A DNA stretch of 64,000 nt, taken from the NCBI RefSeq assembly GCF_024623785.1, contig NZ_JANKBZ010000017.1, forward strand, positions 1 through 64,000, read 5' to 3'. A program made the position numbers and the translations under genes. This DNA is from Archangium lipolyticum. Lineage in GTDB: Bacteria > Myxococcota > Myxococcia > Myxococcales > Myxococcaceae. How positions within the stretch are numbered: the first letter of the stretch is position 1; each line of letters starts with the position of its first letter. Under the pieces are notes generated by a model. It was not told the origin of the DNA. It ran no database searches and saw nothing but the letters and a program-made list of their open reading frames with translations. Below are positions 47,095 through 55,568 of this stretch, piece by piece.

Positions 47095-48077
47095 GCGCTC
47101 GCACCGCCTCTCTCGCGGACGTGCTCCGCGAGGCCCGGGAGCGGCGCGCGCCGCTGCGGGAGGATCCGCGCACCACCGCCTTCCGGCTCGTCAATGGCGG
47201 GCCCGACGGCGTCCCGGACGTGACGGTGGACGTCTTCGAGCACGTGCACGTGGTGAGCCTCTACCGGGACTTCACGCCGGCCGAGGAGGTGGCGCTCCTG
47301 GATGCGATGGAGTCCGCCTGGGCGCCCCGCAGCGTGTACCTCAAGCGAAGGCCCCGGGAAGCGCGCCACCTGGCCAACGTGGCGAAGGAGCAGCTCGCCC
47401 CCGAGGTGGCCGCGCGTGGCGAGTCGGTGGAGTCGCTGGTGGCGCTGGAGAACGGGTTGCGCTTCCTCATCCGTCCCGGGCAGGGCCTTTCGGTGGGCCT
47501 CTACCTGGACATGCGTGACACGCGGGAGTGGCTGTCCGGGCAGGTGCGGGGCCGCACGGTGCTCAACCTCTTCTCCTATACGTGTGGCTTCGGCGTGGCG
47601 GCCACCGCGGGCGGGGCGAAGCGCGTCCTCAACATCGACGCCAGCCGCCGTGTGCTGGATTGGGGCGAGGAGAACGCCCGCCTCAATGGCCAGCCGGTGG
47701 ACCGGTACGACTACGTGGCGGGGGACGTCTTCGAGTGGCTCGGACGCCTCGCGCGCAAGGGGGAGACGTTCGACGTGGTGGTGGCGGATCCGCCCTCGTT
47801 CGCGACCACGCGCACCAGCCGCTTCTCCGCCGCGCGGGACTACGCCAGCCTGGCCGAGGCCGCCGCCCGCGTGGTGGCGCCCGGGGGCCGGTTGGTGGCG
47901 TGTTGCAACCTCGCCACCCTGGAGCCCCGCCGCTTCGATGCCATGGTGACGGAGGGGGTGTCCCGGGCCGGCCGGAAGGGCAGGGGGGTGCACCAGCCAG
48001 GTCCCTCGCCGGTGGACTTTCCCGCCTCCGCCGAGCACCCGGCCGCGCTGAAGGTGCGGGTGCTCGAGCTGTCCTGA
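47091..48077 (+). CDS. RlmI-like rRNA methyltransferase
   Basis: A 328-aa class I SAM-dependent methyltransferase of the RlmI/RlmK group, which makes 5-methylcytidine in 23S rRNA. The small N-terminal domain contains FRLVNGGPDGVPDVTVDVF (PUA-like). The SAM motif VLNLFSYTCGFGVAATAGG is near residue 157, and DVVVADPPSF (catalytic/post-I motif) near 225, followed by RDYASLAEAAARVVAPGG. It overlaps the amidohydrolase stop by ATGA, so the two are co-translated, although their functions show no obvious link. The C-terminus ends 15 bases from the convergent cheA stop. Confidence 0.88.
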   Translation: MSARTASLADVLREARERRAPLREDPRTTAFRLVNGGPDGVPDVTVDVFEHVHVVSLYRDFTPAEEVALLDAMESAWAPRSVYLKRRPREARHLANVAKEQLAPEVAARGESVESLVALENGLRFLIRPGQGLSVGLYLDMRDTREWLSGQVRGRTVLNLFSYTCGFGVAATAGGAKRVLNIDASRRVLDWGEENARLNGQPVDRYDYVAGDVFEWLGRLARKGETFDVVVADPPSFATTRTSRFSAARDYASLAEAAARVVAPGGRLVACCNLATLEPRRFDAMVTEGVSRAGRKGRGVHQPGPSPVDFPASAEHPAALKVRVLELS

Positions 48078-48092
48078 GCCCACCCCGGGGGG

Positions 48093-49736
48093 TCAGGCGG
48101 AGGTGGCGAGCGCGCCGCCCGCGGAGGGCCTCCGGGTGGCCTCGCGCAGGAGGGCGGTGACGTCGAGGATCAGCGCGATGCGTCCGTTGCCCAGGATGCT
48201 CGCCCCGGAGATGCAGGGCAGATCCTTGAACATCGACCCCAGGGGCTTGATGACCGTCTGGCCTTCCCCGTGGAGGGTGTCCACGACCAGCCCGACCCTG
48301 CCCTGCGGGTGTTGGACGATGACCATGCTCTCCCGGGTTGGTGCCTCCACCTCGTGCGAGAAGAGGTGACGCAGCCTGAGGAAGGGGAGTGGCTCTCCCC
48401 GCAGGTTCAGCACCCCCTCGCGGTCCTGGGGCCGTCCTCGTGCGCTCGCGGGCAGCTCGATGCACTCCTGGACGGCGTCGAGCGGGACGACGTACGTATC
48501 CGGGCCGACACCCACCAGGAACCCCTCGATGATGGCGAACGTGAGCGGGAGCCGGAGGGTGAACGTCACCCCGTGTCCCTCCCGGCTCTGGACGGAGACC
48601 TTGCCCCGCAGGGCCTCCACGTTGCGGCGCACCACGTCCATCCCCACGCCCCGGCCGGACATGGAGGTGACTTCCCGCGCGGTGGAGAAGCCCGGCGTGA
48701 AGATGAGCGAGAACAGCTCCTCCTCCGGCAGGTTCTCGGGCTCCCGTGCGAGGCCGAGGGCCCGGGCCCGCTCGATGATCCGTGTCTTGTCGAGGCCCGC
48801 CCCGTCGTCGATGACCTCGATGAGGATGCCGCCGGAGTCATGGGCGGCACGGAGCTTGATGTGTGCGACCTCTGGCTTGCCCCGCGCCCGCCGCATGGCC
48901 GGGGTCTCGATGCCATGGTCGATGGCATTGCGGATCATGTGCAGCAGCGGATCTCGCACGTTGTCGACCACCGCGGTGTCCATCTCCACGTCCTCGCCCT
49001 CGAAGACGAGCTCGACCTGCTTGTCCCGTGACACGGCCAGGTCGCGCACGGTGCGCACGTACTGGCGGAACATGGGGCCGAGCGGCACCATCCGCACCTT
49101 CATCACCAGCTCCTGAAGCTCGCGCAGGAGGCGCTCGCCCGCGCGGGCCGCCTCCCGCAGCTCCTCCTTCGGCCGGTTCCCCTCGACCAGCGCCGCCACT
49201 CCCTCCTGGGCGATGGACAGCTCTCCGAGGAGATCCATCATCCGATCGAGCTTGTTGATGCCCACCCGGAGGCTCCTGGCCCGCTCCTCCTCGGCGAGGG
49301 GCTTGCGCCCGGGCGGCTCGGGAGGTGGGCTCGTGGGGGAGACCGCCTTCGCGTCGACGGCCCCGGCCATGACTTCCATCAGGCCGCGGTGATGGGGGGT
49401 CAGCACCAGCTGCGAACCCGGTACCTGTCCCCGGAGCTCCCGCATCGCATCCACGGCCGCGAGCAGGAGGGAGACGACCTCGTGCGACACGGCCAGCGCG
49501 CCCGTGCGCAGGCGCTCGAGCAGATCCTCGACCCCATGTGCGAATTCCGCGAAAGCGGGCAGCTCCACACACGTGGCGTTGCCCTTGAGGGTATGGGCCG
49601 CGCGGAAGATGGTCTGCAGCCGCTCGGGCTGCTCCGGCTCCTGCTCCAGGCCGATGAGCTGCTCCTCCATGAGGGAGAGGAGCTCATCGCACTCGACGAG
49701 GAAGGCATTCAGGAGCGCGTCGTAATCGATTTCCAT
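48093..49736 (-). CDS. cheA: CheA-type chemotaxis histidine kinase
   Basis: A 547-aa CheA-family kinase. The HPt domain (1-110) carries the phosphorylated His48 in RAAHTLKGNA. There is no separate CheY-binding P2 domain, only a proline-rich linker (about 135-155). A dimerisation helix pair (about 155-215), the HATPase with NAIDHG, DDGAGLD and GRGVGMDVV, and a C-terminal CheW-like domain (about 410-540) follow. It lies last in an operon with a GAF protein, a CheY-like regulator and a receiver-PilZ protein. No methyl-accepting receptor, CheW, CheB or CheR is in the cluster, so it may work as a non-motility signalling core. Confidence 0.93.
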   Translation of the reverse strand: MEIDYDALLNAFLVECDELLSLMEEQLIGLEQEPEQPERLQTIFRAAHTLKGNATCVELPAFAEFAHGVEDLLERLRTGALAVSHEVVSLLLAAVDAMRELRGQVPGSQLVLTPHHRGLMEVMAGAVDAKAVSPTSPPPEPPGRKPLAEEERARSLRVGINKLDRMMDLLGELSIAQEGVAALVEGNRPKEELREAARAGERLLRELQELVMKVRMVPLGPMFRQYVRTVRDLAVSRDKQVELVFEGEDVEMDTAVVDNVRDPLLHMIRNAIDHGIETPAMRRARGKPEVAHIKLRAAHDSGGILIEVIDDGAGLDKTRIIERARALGLAREPENLPEEELFSLIFTPGFSTAREVTSMSGRGVGMDVVRRNVEALRGKVSVQSREGHGVTFTLRLPLTFAIIEGFLVGVGPDTYVVPLDAVQECIELPASARGRPQDREGVLNLRGEPLPFLRLRHLFSHEVEAPTRESMVIVQHPQGRVGLVVDTLHGEGQTVIKPLGSMFKDLPCISGASILGNGRIALILDVTALLREATRRPSAGGALATSA

Positions 49737-49747
49737 CGGGAAGAATC

Positions 49748-50314
49748 TCAGTCGGGCCGGGTCATGGCGAGGACCAGGCCGGCTTGCCTCTCCAGCAGCG
49801 CGAACAGCTCCCGGTCCTGGGGTTTGAGCGCGGGCTTCTGCGGCAGCATTCCGAAGATGGCGATGACCCCCCAGACATCGCCGCCGAAGCAGCGAAGCGG
49901 GATGCAGGCGGTCAGCCCCGGCTCGAGCCCGGTGCCCGTGGGAGCCGCGCCATCGCCCGCGATGAAGGTCTTTCCGGTGAGTGCCGTGTGCCCGATGACA
50001 CCGGCGCCCAGGGCAATGGACTGGAAGCCCGCCGGGTCGATGCCCATCGAGTCCACCAGGCTCAGCACCGAGCGCTTCGCATCGAGCTCGAAGATGCCCA
50101 GCTCCTCCGAGCCGACGATGTTGTTGAGGATCTCCCGGAGGATGCCGAGCAGCTCCCGCCGGTCGGCCGTCTCGTGCAGCCGGTGGCTGGCCACGCAGAG
50201 GTTGACCAGGAAGGACATCTGCTCTTCGAGGCAGGTCAGCTCCTGGCGCAGGGTGGCCACCTGATGTCGCAGGGCCTCGTTCTCCTCCCGCAGCCTGGCA
50301 CGGTCCGAGGTCAT
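49748..50314 (-). CDS. GAF-domain protein
   Basis: A 188-aa soluble protein. An N-terminal coiled coil (about residues 5-40, REENEALRHQVATLRQE) precedes a GAF domain (about 50-185, LHETADRRELLGILREIL ... IPLRCFGGDVWGVIAIFG). GAF domains bind small ligands; here it may feed a signal to the adjacent CheA, replacing a membrane receptor. ATG 50314 has GGATG nine bases upstream; a TTG at 50332 is an alternative. It sits 11 bases from cheA and 21 bases from the CheY-like gene, in one operon. Confidence 0.88.
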   Translation of the reverse strand: MTSDRARLREENEALRHQVATLRQELTCLEEQMSFLVNLCVASHRLHETADRRELLGILREILNNIVGSEELGIFELDAKRSVLSLVDSMGIDPAGFQSIALGAGVIGHTALTGKTFIAGDGAAPTGTGLEPGLTACIPLRCFGGDVWGVIAIFGMLPQKPALKPQDRELFALLERQAGLVLAMTRPD

Positions 50315-50335
50315 GTGGGGTGCATCCGTCAATGT

Positions 50336-50707
50336 CTACTCGCCGAGGTGGTGGCGAAGCTTGTCCATCAGCTCGCTCTTGTCGAAGGGTTTGGTGATGT
50401 ATTCGGTGCAGCCGCTCTCGTAGCCAGCCTTCACGTTGTGTGGCTCGCCACGGGTGGTGACCATGATGATGGGGGTGGATTTCATCTCCGGGTCCTCGCG
50501 GATCCGCTTGCAGGCCTGGAATCCATCCATCCGGGGCATGATCACATCCATGAAGATGAGGTCCGGCCGTTCGCGGAGCGCCAGATCCACCGCCTCCGAG
50601 CCATCGCGGGCGATCAGCAGATCATAGCTGCCGCCACTCAGCATCATCCGGTGCATGAGCAGGACGGTGTTCGAGTCATCCACGAGGAGGATCTTCTTTC
50701 GCGTCAT
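50336..50707 (-). CDS. Single-domain response regulator (CheY-like)
   Basis: A 123-aa stand-alone receiver. Acidic pocket DD in LLVDDSN, phosphoacceptor Asp in LIFMDVIMPRMDG (about residue 54), conserved Thr in IIMVTTRG and Lys in YITKPF. AGGAG is nine bases before ATG 50707; the longer frame has no such site. It is likely the phosphate acceptor for the CheA encoded two genes downstream. It might act on the PilZ protein next to it or on a motility target. Confidence 0.93.
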   Translation of the reverse strand: MTRKKILLVDDSNTVLLMHRMMLSGGSYDLLIARDGSEAVDLALRERPDLIFMDVIMPRMDGFQACKRIREDPEMKSTPIIMVTTRGEPHNVKAGYESGCTEYITKPFDKSELMDKLRHHLGE

Positions 50708-50738
50708 CGTCACGGTTCTCCTGACCGCGCAGAGAGGT

Positions 50739-51875
50739 TCAAGCAGGCTTGCGAGGGGTGGGGTCCACCCCACACAGCTCGCGCAACTGGGCCAGGCCCC
50801 TGGGGCTCATGCCGAGGAAATGCACTCCCATGCCTGTCGGATAGGAAGCGGTCTTCTGGGGGGTATACGCGTTGGACCACGCCACGACGCCCGAGCCGAG
50901 CAGCTCCATGCGCAAGGTCGTCAGGTGGATCTTCAGCTCCACCGCGGCCCCCGGGCGCGGCGGCACGAGCGTGCGCAGGAAGATGCCCCCCGGGCTGAGA
51001 TCATAGGAGTAACAGGAGCTCCAGCTGCCGAAGATGTTGCCCGCCTCGCGGTACTCGACGGGACAGAAGAAGGGTACCCGCGCCTCGGGCTGGAGGGCAT
51101 CGATGGCCCTGGAGAACCAGGCATTGGCCTTGTGGATGAGCTGCTCCGGGAGGTCCCGGGCCATGTCGAAACCGGCGATCAACGCCCCACCCGCATGGGT
51201 GACGAGGTGCCCTGGCCCCTCGGTGCAGATGAGGAACCAGCGCGACCCCGGGGGAAGCCCCGCGGGCTGGCGCACCCGGAGCGCGTGGGCGAGCTCCTCG
51301 CGGGAGTCGGTGCAGAGGATGTGCAGGTCGATGCCGGACTCCTCCCGCGCCGGGCGCTCGTCCTCGAGCGGCTCGTAGCGCACGTGGTAGCCGCTCTGCT
51401 CGAGCAGCTCGCCGGCCCGCTGGGCGAAGGTCCGCTTTCCATGAACGAGGGAGACGGTCTTCGCCACCCAGCGTGAGAGGGGATGGGGGCTGGTGGGCCT
51501 GGATGCCGAGGCGGCCTCCAGACGCAGCTGAAACTGGCGGGTCTGCAATGGCTTGAGCAGGCAGTCATCCCCACCCACCCGGCTGAGGCTCTCGATGAAC
51601 TCGGTGGGAGTCTCCAGACCGGCCAGGAAGACCAGGGGTGCTCCCGCCAGCCGGCGCAGCTCCTCTATCTGCGCGAGGAGCCGTTCATCGCCAGGCATGA
51701 GGGAGGCGCAGTCCAGCACGATGAGGAGGGGGCGTACCCGCCTGGCTTCCTCCAGGGCCGCCGGCAGACTTCCCACCGCGAAACACTCGCAGTGCGCGGC
51801 CTGGATCGCCTGGTGTGTCAGCATCCGGAATGGGCTCTCGCCCTCGACGAGGAGCACCCCGCCACTCCTGCTCAT
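50739..51875 (-). CDS. Receiver-like and PilZ domain protein
   Basis: A 378-aa protein, first in the CheA operon. Residues 1-125 form a receiver-like domain (phosphorylatable Asp in LLIVLDCASLM, Lys in CLLKPL; the acidic pair is reduced to E-G-E). A middle region (130-250) is a second alpha/beta unit. The C-terminal ~110 residues are a PilZ-type domain of the kind repeatedly found in myxobacterial proteins, with YDLSPGGIFLRT as the second cyclic-di-GMP motif. The first motif (RxxxR) is not clear, so c-di-GMP binding is uncertain. It probably gives the output of the operon, linking CheA signalling to second-messenger control. Confidence 0.85.
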   Translation of the reverse strand: MSRSGGVLLVEGESPFRMLTHQAIQAAHCECFAVGSLPAALEEARRVRPLLIVLDCASLMPGDERLLAQIEELRRLAGAPLVFLAGLETPTEFIESLSRVGGDDCLLKPLQTRQFQLRLEAASASRPTSPHPLSRWVAKTVSLVHGKRTFAQRAGELLEQSGYHVRYEPLEDERPAREESGIDLHILCTDSREELAHALRVRQPAGLPPGSRWFLICTEGPGHLVTHAGGALIAGFDMARDLPEQLIHKANAWFSRAIDALQPEARVPFFCPVEYREAGNIFGSWSSCYSYDLSPGGIFLRTLVPPRPGAAVELKIHLTTLRMELLGSGVVAWSNAYTPQKTASYPTGMGVHFLGMSPRGLAQLRELCGVDPTPRKPA

Positions 51876-52102
51876 CTCCTGACTCCGGCCCAGCCCATTC
51901 CCAGCCAGATCGCAGGGGCGTCAAATATTGTCAAACAGGCCATGGAGCCTCCTCCTGGAGCGGGGGACCGCCGGAAGGGACTTGCCGCGAGCCGCCGAGC
52001 TGGCTCTCCCCAGGCGATGTCGGGCGGAGTAGGCCATGAAGGTGTGGGTGTACGAACTCTCTTGGCCGCTCGGGCCTCCGGGGAGCTATCGTCACGCTTC
52101 CG

Positions 52103-53254
52103 ATGTCGCCCGTAGCCCCGCGCTCTTCCGTCACGTTCGGCCAGTACACGCTCATCGACCGCCTCGCCGTGGGAGGTATGGCGGAGGTGTTCCTCGCCCA
52201 CCACTCCGGGCAGGATGGCTTCGACAAGCCCGTCGTCATCAAGCGGATCCGTCCGCACCTGTCCCGGCAGCCGGCCTTCGTGCGCATGTTCCTCAACGAG
52301 GCCCGGCTGGCCGCCCAGCTCAACCACCCCAATATCGTGCAGATCCACGACCTGGGGAAGGTGGGCGACAGCTACTACATCGGCATGGAGTACCTCTTCG
52401 GCCGGGACATGCGGCGGGTCGTCCCCAAGGCGGAGTCCCTGGGGATTCCCTTCCCCATGGTGTACGCGCTGAAGATCGCCTCCTCCGTGTGCGAGGGCCT
52501 CTACTACGCGCACCAGAAGGTGGACCTGTACGGCGCCCCGCTGAACATCGTCCACCGGGACGTGACGCCGGAGAACATCTTCGTGTGCTTCGACGGCTCG
52601 GTGAAGGTGCTGGACTTCGGCATCGCCAAGGCGGCCAACCGGGTGGAGCAGACGCGCGCGGGCGAGCTGCGGGGCAAGCTCAGCTACCTCAGCCCCGAGC
52701 AGTGTCTGGGCAAGCCCCTGGACCACCGCAGCGACATCTTCTCCCTGGGCGCCGTCCTCTACGAGTGGCTCACCGGCTTCAAGCTCTTCACCGGCGAGTC
52801 CGACGTGGCCGTCATGCGCAGCATCGTCGATGGCAAGGTGTACGCGCCCTCGTACTTCCGCGCGGACATCCCCGAGCCCGTGGAAGCCATCCTCATGAAG
52901 GCGCTGGAGCGGGACCGGGACAAGCGCTACCCCACGGCCTGGCACTTCCAGCAGGACCTGGACCGCTTCCTCAACACCTACGAGTTCACCCCCACCCACC
53001 TCCACCTCTCCAACTTCCTCAAGCAGCTCTTCCTCGACGAGCTGGAGGAGGAGCAGCGGCGTCTGCGCCCCGGGCCCGTGCCCGCCGCGCCCACCACGGA
53101 GCCGGAGATGGAGGAGGCCCCTTCCGAGCGCACGCTCCAGGTCCCCGTCACCGCCTCGCAGCTGGAGGCCCTGGAGGCGCTCGCCCGCAAGCACAACGTC
53201 CCCGTGGGGCGGATGGTGGGCGACATCCTCGCGAGCTGGCTCAAGTACCGCTGA
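52103..53254 (+). CDS. Ser/Thr protein kinase
   Basis: A 383-aa cytoplasmic Hanks-type kinase. Gly-rich loop AVGGMAEVF near residue 23, ATP-binding Lys in VVIKRI, catalytic loop VHRDVTPENIFV near 150 (HRD with Asp, Asn), DFG in VLDFGIAK and the activation-loop end SYLSPEQ. The C-terminal ~85 residues after the kinase carry a glutamate-rich linker and a short helical unit (SQLEALEALARKHNVPVGRMV) of ribbon-helix-helix-like length. There is no membrane segment. The gene is followed one base later by truA, so the two are cotranscribed. Substrate unknown. Confidence 0.92.
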   Translation: MSPVAPRSSVTFGQYTLIDRLAVGGMAEVFLAHHSGQDGFDKPVVIKRIRPHLSRQPAFVRMFLNEARLAAQLNHPNIVQIHDLGKVGDSYYIGMEYLFGRDMRRVVPKAESLGIPFPMVYALKIASSVCEGLYYAHQKVDLYGAPLNIVHRDVTPENIFVCFDGSVKVLDFGIAKAANRVEQTRAGELRGKLSYLSPEQCLGKPLDHRSDIFSLGAVLYEWLTGFKLFTGESDVAVMRSIVDGKVYAPSYFRADIPEPVEAILMKALERDRDKRYPTAWHFQQDLDRFLNTYEFTPTHLHLSNFLKQLFLDELEEEQRRLRPGPVPAAPTTEPEMEEAPSERTLQVPVTASQLEALEALARKHNVPVGRMVGDILASWLKYR

Positions 53255-53255
53255 C

Positions 53256-54050
53256 ATGCCCCGGCTGAAGCTGACCCTCGAATACGACGGCACCCGCTAC
53301 GTGGGCTGGCAGGTGCAGCCCAACGGTGTCTCCATCCAGGCCCGGCTGGCGGGGGCGCTGGAGCAACTGCTCGGTGAGCGGGTGGCCGTGGAGGCGGCCG
53401 GCCGCACGGACGCGGGCGTGCATGCCACCGGGCAGGTGGTGTGCTTCGACACGCGGCGCACGCTGCCGCTCAAGGCGTACTGGAAGGGGCTCAACGGCTT
53501 CCTGCCCGAGGACATCGCCGTCGTCCGCGCGGAGGAGGTGCCCCCGGACTTCGACCCGCGCCGCTGGTCCCTCGGCAAGCGCTACCGCTACCGGGTGAGC
53601 AACAAGCCCACGCGCTCGCCCCTGCGCCGTTTCACCCACTGGGAGGTGTTCTCCCCCCTGGCGGTGGAGGCCATGCAACGCGCCGCCGCGCACCTGGTGG
53701 GCCGGCACGACTTCTCCTCCTTCCGGGCCTCGGACTGCCAGGCCGCCCACGCCATGCGCGAGGTGCGCCGGGTGGACGTCCAGGGCACCTCCGGCGATGC
53801 GGTTTCCTTCACCGTCGAGGGCACCGCCTTCCTCAAGCACATGGTGCGCAACCTCGTGGGCACCCTGGTGGAGGTGGGCAAGGGGCGCCGTCCCGAGGAC
53901 TGGGTGGCCGAGGTCCTCGCCGCGCGAGACCGCAAGCGCGCCGGCCCCACCGCGCCGGCCCACGGGCTCGTCATGGAGGAGGTCTTCTATGGAGAGGGCC
54001 CGCCTCCTCGCACCCCGGGCGGCACGGCGGACGGAGATGACGAGGAGTGA
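53256..54050 (+). CDS. truA: tRNA pseudouridine(38-40) synthase TruA
   Basis: A 264-aa pseudouridine synthase that isomerises U38-U40 in the tRNA anticodon stem. Family motifs: LEYDGTRYVGWQVQPNG at the N-terminus, the catalytic aspartate in AAGRTDAGVHA (about residue 52), RRWSLGKRYRYRV, and HMVRNLVGTLVEVGKG near the C-terminus. Length fits bacterial TruA (about 260 aa). It begins one base after the upstream kinase stop. A C-terminal tail of about 15 glycine/acid-rich residues is extra. Confidence 0.96.
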   Translation: MPRLKLTLEYDGTRYVGWQVQPNGVSIQARLAGALEQLLGERVAVEAAGRTDAGVHATGQVVCFDTRRTLPLKAYWKGLNGFLPEDIAVVRAEEVPPDFDPRRWSLGKRYRYRVSNKPTRSPLRRFTHWEVFSPLAVEAMQRAAAHLVGRHDFSSFRASDCQAAHAMREVRRVDVQGTSGDAVSFTVEGTAFLKHMVRNLVGTLVEVGKGRRPEDWVAEVLAARDRKRAGPTAPAHGLVMEEVFYGEGPPPRTPGGTADGDDEE

Positions 54051-54090
54051 GGACTCCCCGTGCGTCCCCGGCCCGCGCTTGCGCTAGGCT

Positions 54091-54783
54091 GTGGCTCCCG
54101 TGAGCACTCCGAAGAAGGCCGTCCTCGAACCGCTGCGCGTCCGCCTCCGCCGTCTCCAGTTCACCGTGGGGATGGGCTTCCTCGCGTTGGTGCTCGGCTC
54201 CATGCTGAGCGTGGCCCTCACCCTGCGGCTCTCGGAGCGCGTCCAGGCGCTGGACTTCGCGCCCCTCCAGTACGCCATCGCCCTGCTGGTGGAGAACCTG
54301 TGGGTGCTCGCCGTGCTGCCCCTGCTCTGCTACGGCTCGGCCCGCATCATCGAGCTGCGCCCGTGGCCCACCGCGCTGGGGACCGCGCTCACCGGCCAGT
54401 TCTTCATCCTCGCGCTCGACTTCGCGCGCGACGGGGTGGACGGGTGGTTGGAGCGCGGCTGGCTGCGCACGGTGCTCGAGTGGGCGGTGTTCGCCGGCGG
54501 CGTGGTGCTCAGCCGCCAGGCCGTCGTCCGGGGCCGGGCCCATGCGCACAAGCAGGGGGAGCGGGCCCAGCAGCAGGCCGCCGCGAAGACGGACGAGTAC
54601 GCCGAGTTCCTCCGGGAGGCCGAGCGCGCGGGCGAGAAGATCGCCCAGCGCGAGGCAGCGAAGGCCGAGGGGCAGGGCACTCCGGAACAGTCCCAGCCCG
54701 CTCCGGAGCAGGCTCCGGCCACGCCCACGCTGGAGTCCTCGGAGCCGAAGCCCGAGGACGCGCCCAGGAAGCCCGCGGCCTGA
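54091..54783 (+). CDS. Hypothetical membrane protein
   Basis: A 230-aa protein with three or four hydrophobic helices (about residues 25-48, 60-85, 100-120, 132-150) and then a cytoplasmic alanine/glutamate-rich coiled-coil tail of about 75 residues ending in repeated EQSQPAPEQAPATP-like sequence. No family recognised. The start is uncertain: GTG at 54091 or GTG at 54100; neither has a good ribosome site. It follows truA by 40 bases and may be in the same operon. It converges with the SUI1 gene. Confidence 0.65.
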   Translation: MAPVSTPKKAVLEPLRVRLRRLQFTVGMGFLALVLGSMLSVALTLRLSERVQALDFAPLQYAIALLVENLWVLAVLPLLCYGSARIIELRPWPTALGTALTGQFFILALDFARDGVDGWLERGWLRTVLEWAVFAGGVVLSRQAVVRGRAHAHKQGERAQQQAAAKTDEYAEFLREAERAGEKIAQREAAKAEGQGTPEQSQPAPEQAPATPTLESSEPKPEDAPRKPAA

Positions 54784-54786
54784 AGC

Positions 54787-55182
54787 TCAGCCGTGCACCA
54801 CGCGCTTGACGCCCCGGCGCAGCAGCAGATCCGGCAGCGTGAAGCGGTGGTCTCCCTGGAGGACCAGCCGCTCGCCCTCCACCGAGCCCCGGCAGGCCAG
54901 AGCCCGCTGCAGGGCCTGGAGCCACGCCTCCAGCTCGGCTCCCGGCAGGCCCAGCCCCTCCACCACCGTCACCTCCTTGTCGCCGCGGCCCGTCTCGAGC
55001 CGCACCACCGCGCGCTCGGGGCCCTGGGGTGGAGGCTCCTCGGGGAAGTCCTCCCGCCGCACCTGGGGCTTCGTGGAGGGCAGGGTGTCGCGCAGGCCCT
55101 CGAGCCGGGCGAACGGGTTGTTGAAGCCCTTCGCCTTCGGGTCCTGCTTGCCGCTGGAGTCCTTGTCCTTCTGTTTCGCCAT
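54787..55182 (-). CDS. SUI1/eIF1-domain translation factor (YciH-like)
   Basis: A 131-aa protein whose C-terminal ~80 residues are a SUI1 domain: KEVTVVEGLGLPGAEL, LQALQRALACRGSVEG, LVLQGDHRFTLPDLLLRRG and the ending VKRVVHG. Bacterial YciH-type proteins of this kind influence start-codon selection at the 30S subunit. The first ~50 residues are charged and probably flexible. GGAGG lies eight bases before ATG 55182. It is 14 bases downstream of the 72-aa gene and in the same direction. Confidence 0.9.
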   Translation of the reverse strand: MAKQKDKDSSGKQDPKAKGFNNPFARLEGLRDTLPSTKPQVRREDFPEEPPPQGPERAVVRLETGRGDKEVTVVEGLGLPGAELEAWLQALQRALACRGSVEGERLVLQGDHRFTLPDLLLRRGVKRVVHG

Positions 55183-55196
55183 GGCCTGCGCCTCCT

Positions 55197-55415
55197 TCAC
55201 GGAACCCGGCGCCCGACAAGGCGCGTGAGGATGTCCTGGAACTCGTCGGGACCGATGTCGAGGCGCTCGACGACGTACCCGTAGAGCATGGCCGTCGGGA
55301 CGTTGCGGCCTCCGCGCTCCTCCTGGAGCTGGTGCAGCGTGTGGAGGATGACGCGCTCCACGCGCGTGAGTCCGTCACGCACATCGGGGATTCGGTCGCG
55401 TGGATCGATGGGCAC
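55197..55415 (-). CDS. Small conserved hypothetical protein
   Basis: A 72-aa soluble protein, mostly helical (LTRVERVILHTLHQLQEERGG, NVPTAMLYGYVVERLDIGPD). The pattern of helix-helix-strand with a conserved VPTAMLYGYV segment is like a small winged-helix unit, so it may bind DNA or a partner. Start is a GTG with GAGG upstream. It is followed by the SUI1-domain gene, with which it likely forms an operon. Confidence 0.7.
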   Translation of the reverse strand: MPIDPRDRIPDVRDGLTRVERVILHTLHQLQEERGGRNVPTAMLYGYVVERLDIGPDEFQDILTRLVGRRVP

Positions 55416-55568
55416 TCTCGCTACCTCGTGGCCCGGGAGCCTATGTCACCCCGGCGCGAGCGCCGCACTCGTCCCGAAGGGCCCGGGGCTGGCGCGTCTT
55501 CCCCTTTTTCCGGGTAGCCAACCCATGGCGCATCGCGCCACAATGGAGGGAGGACAGGGGAGACGTGA

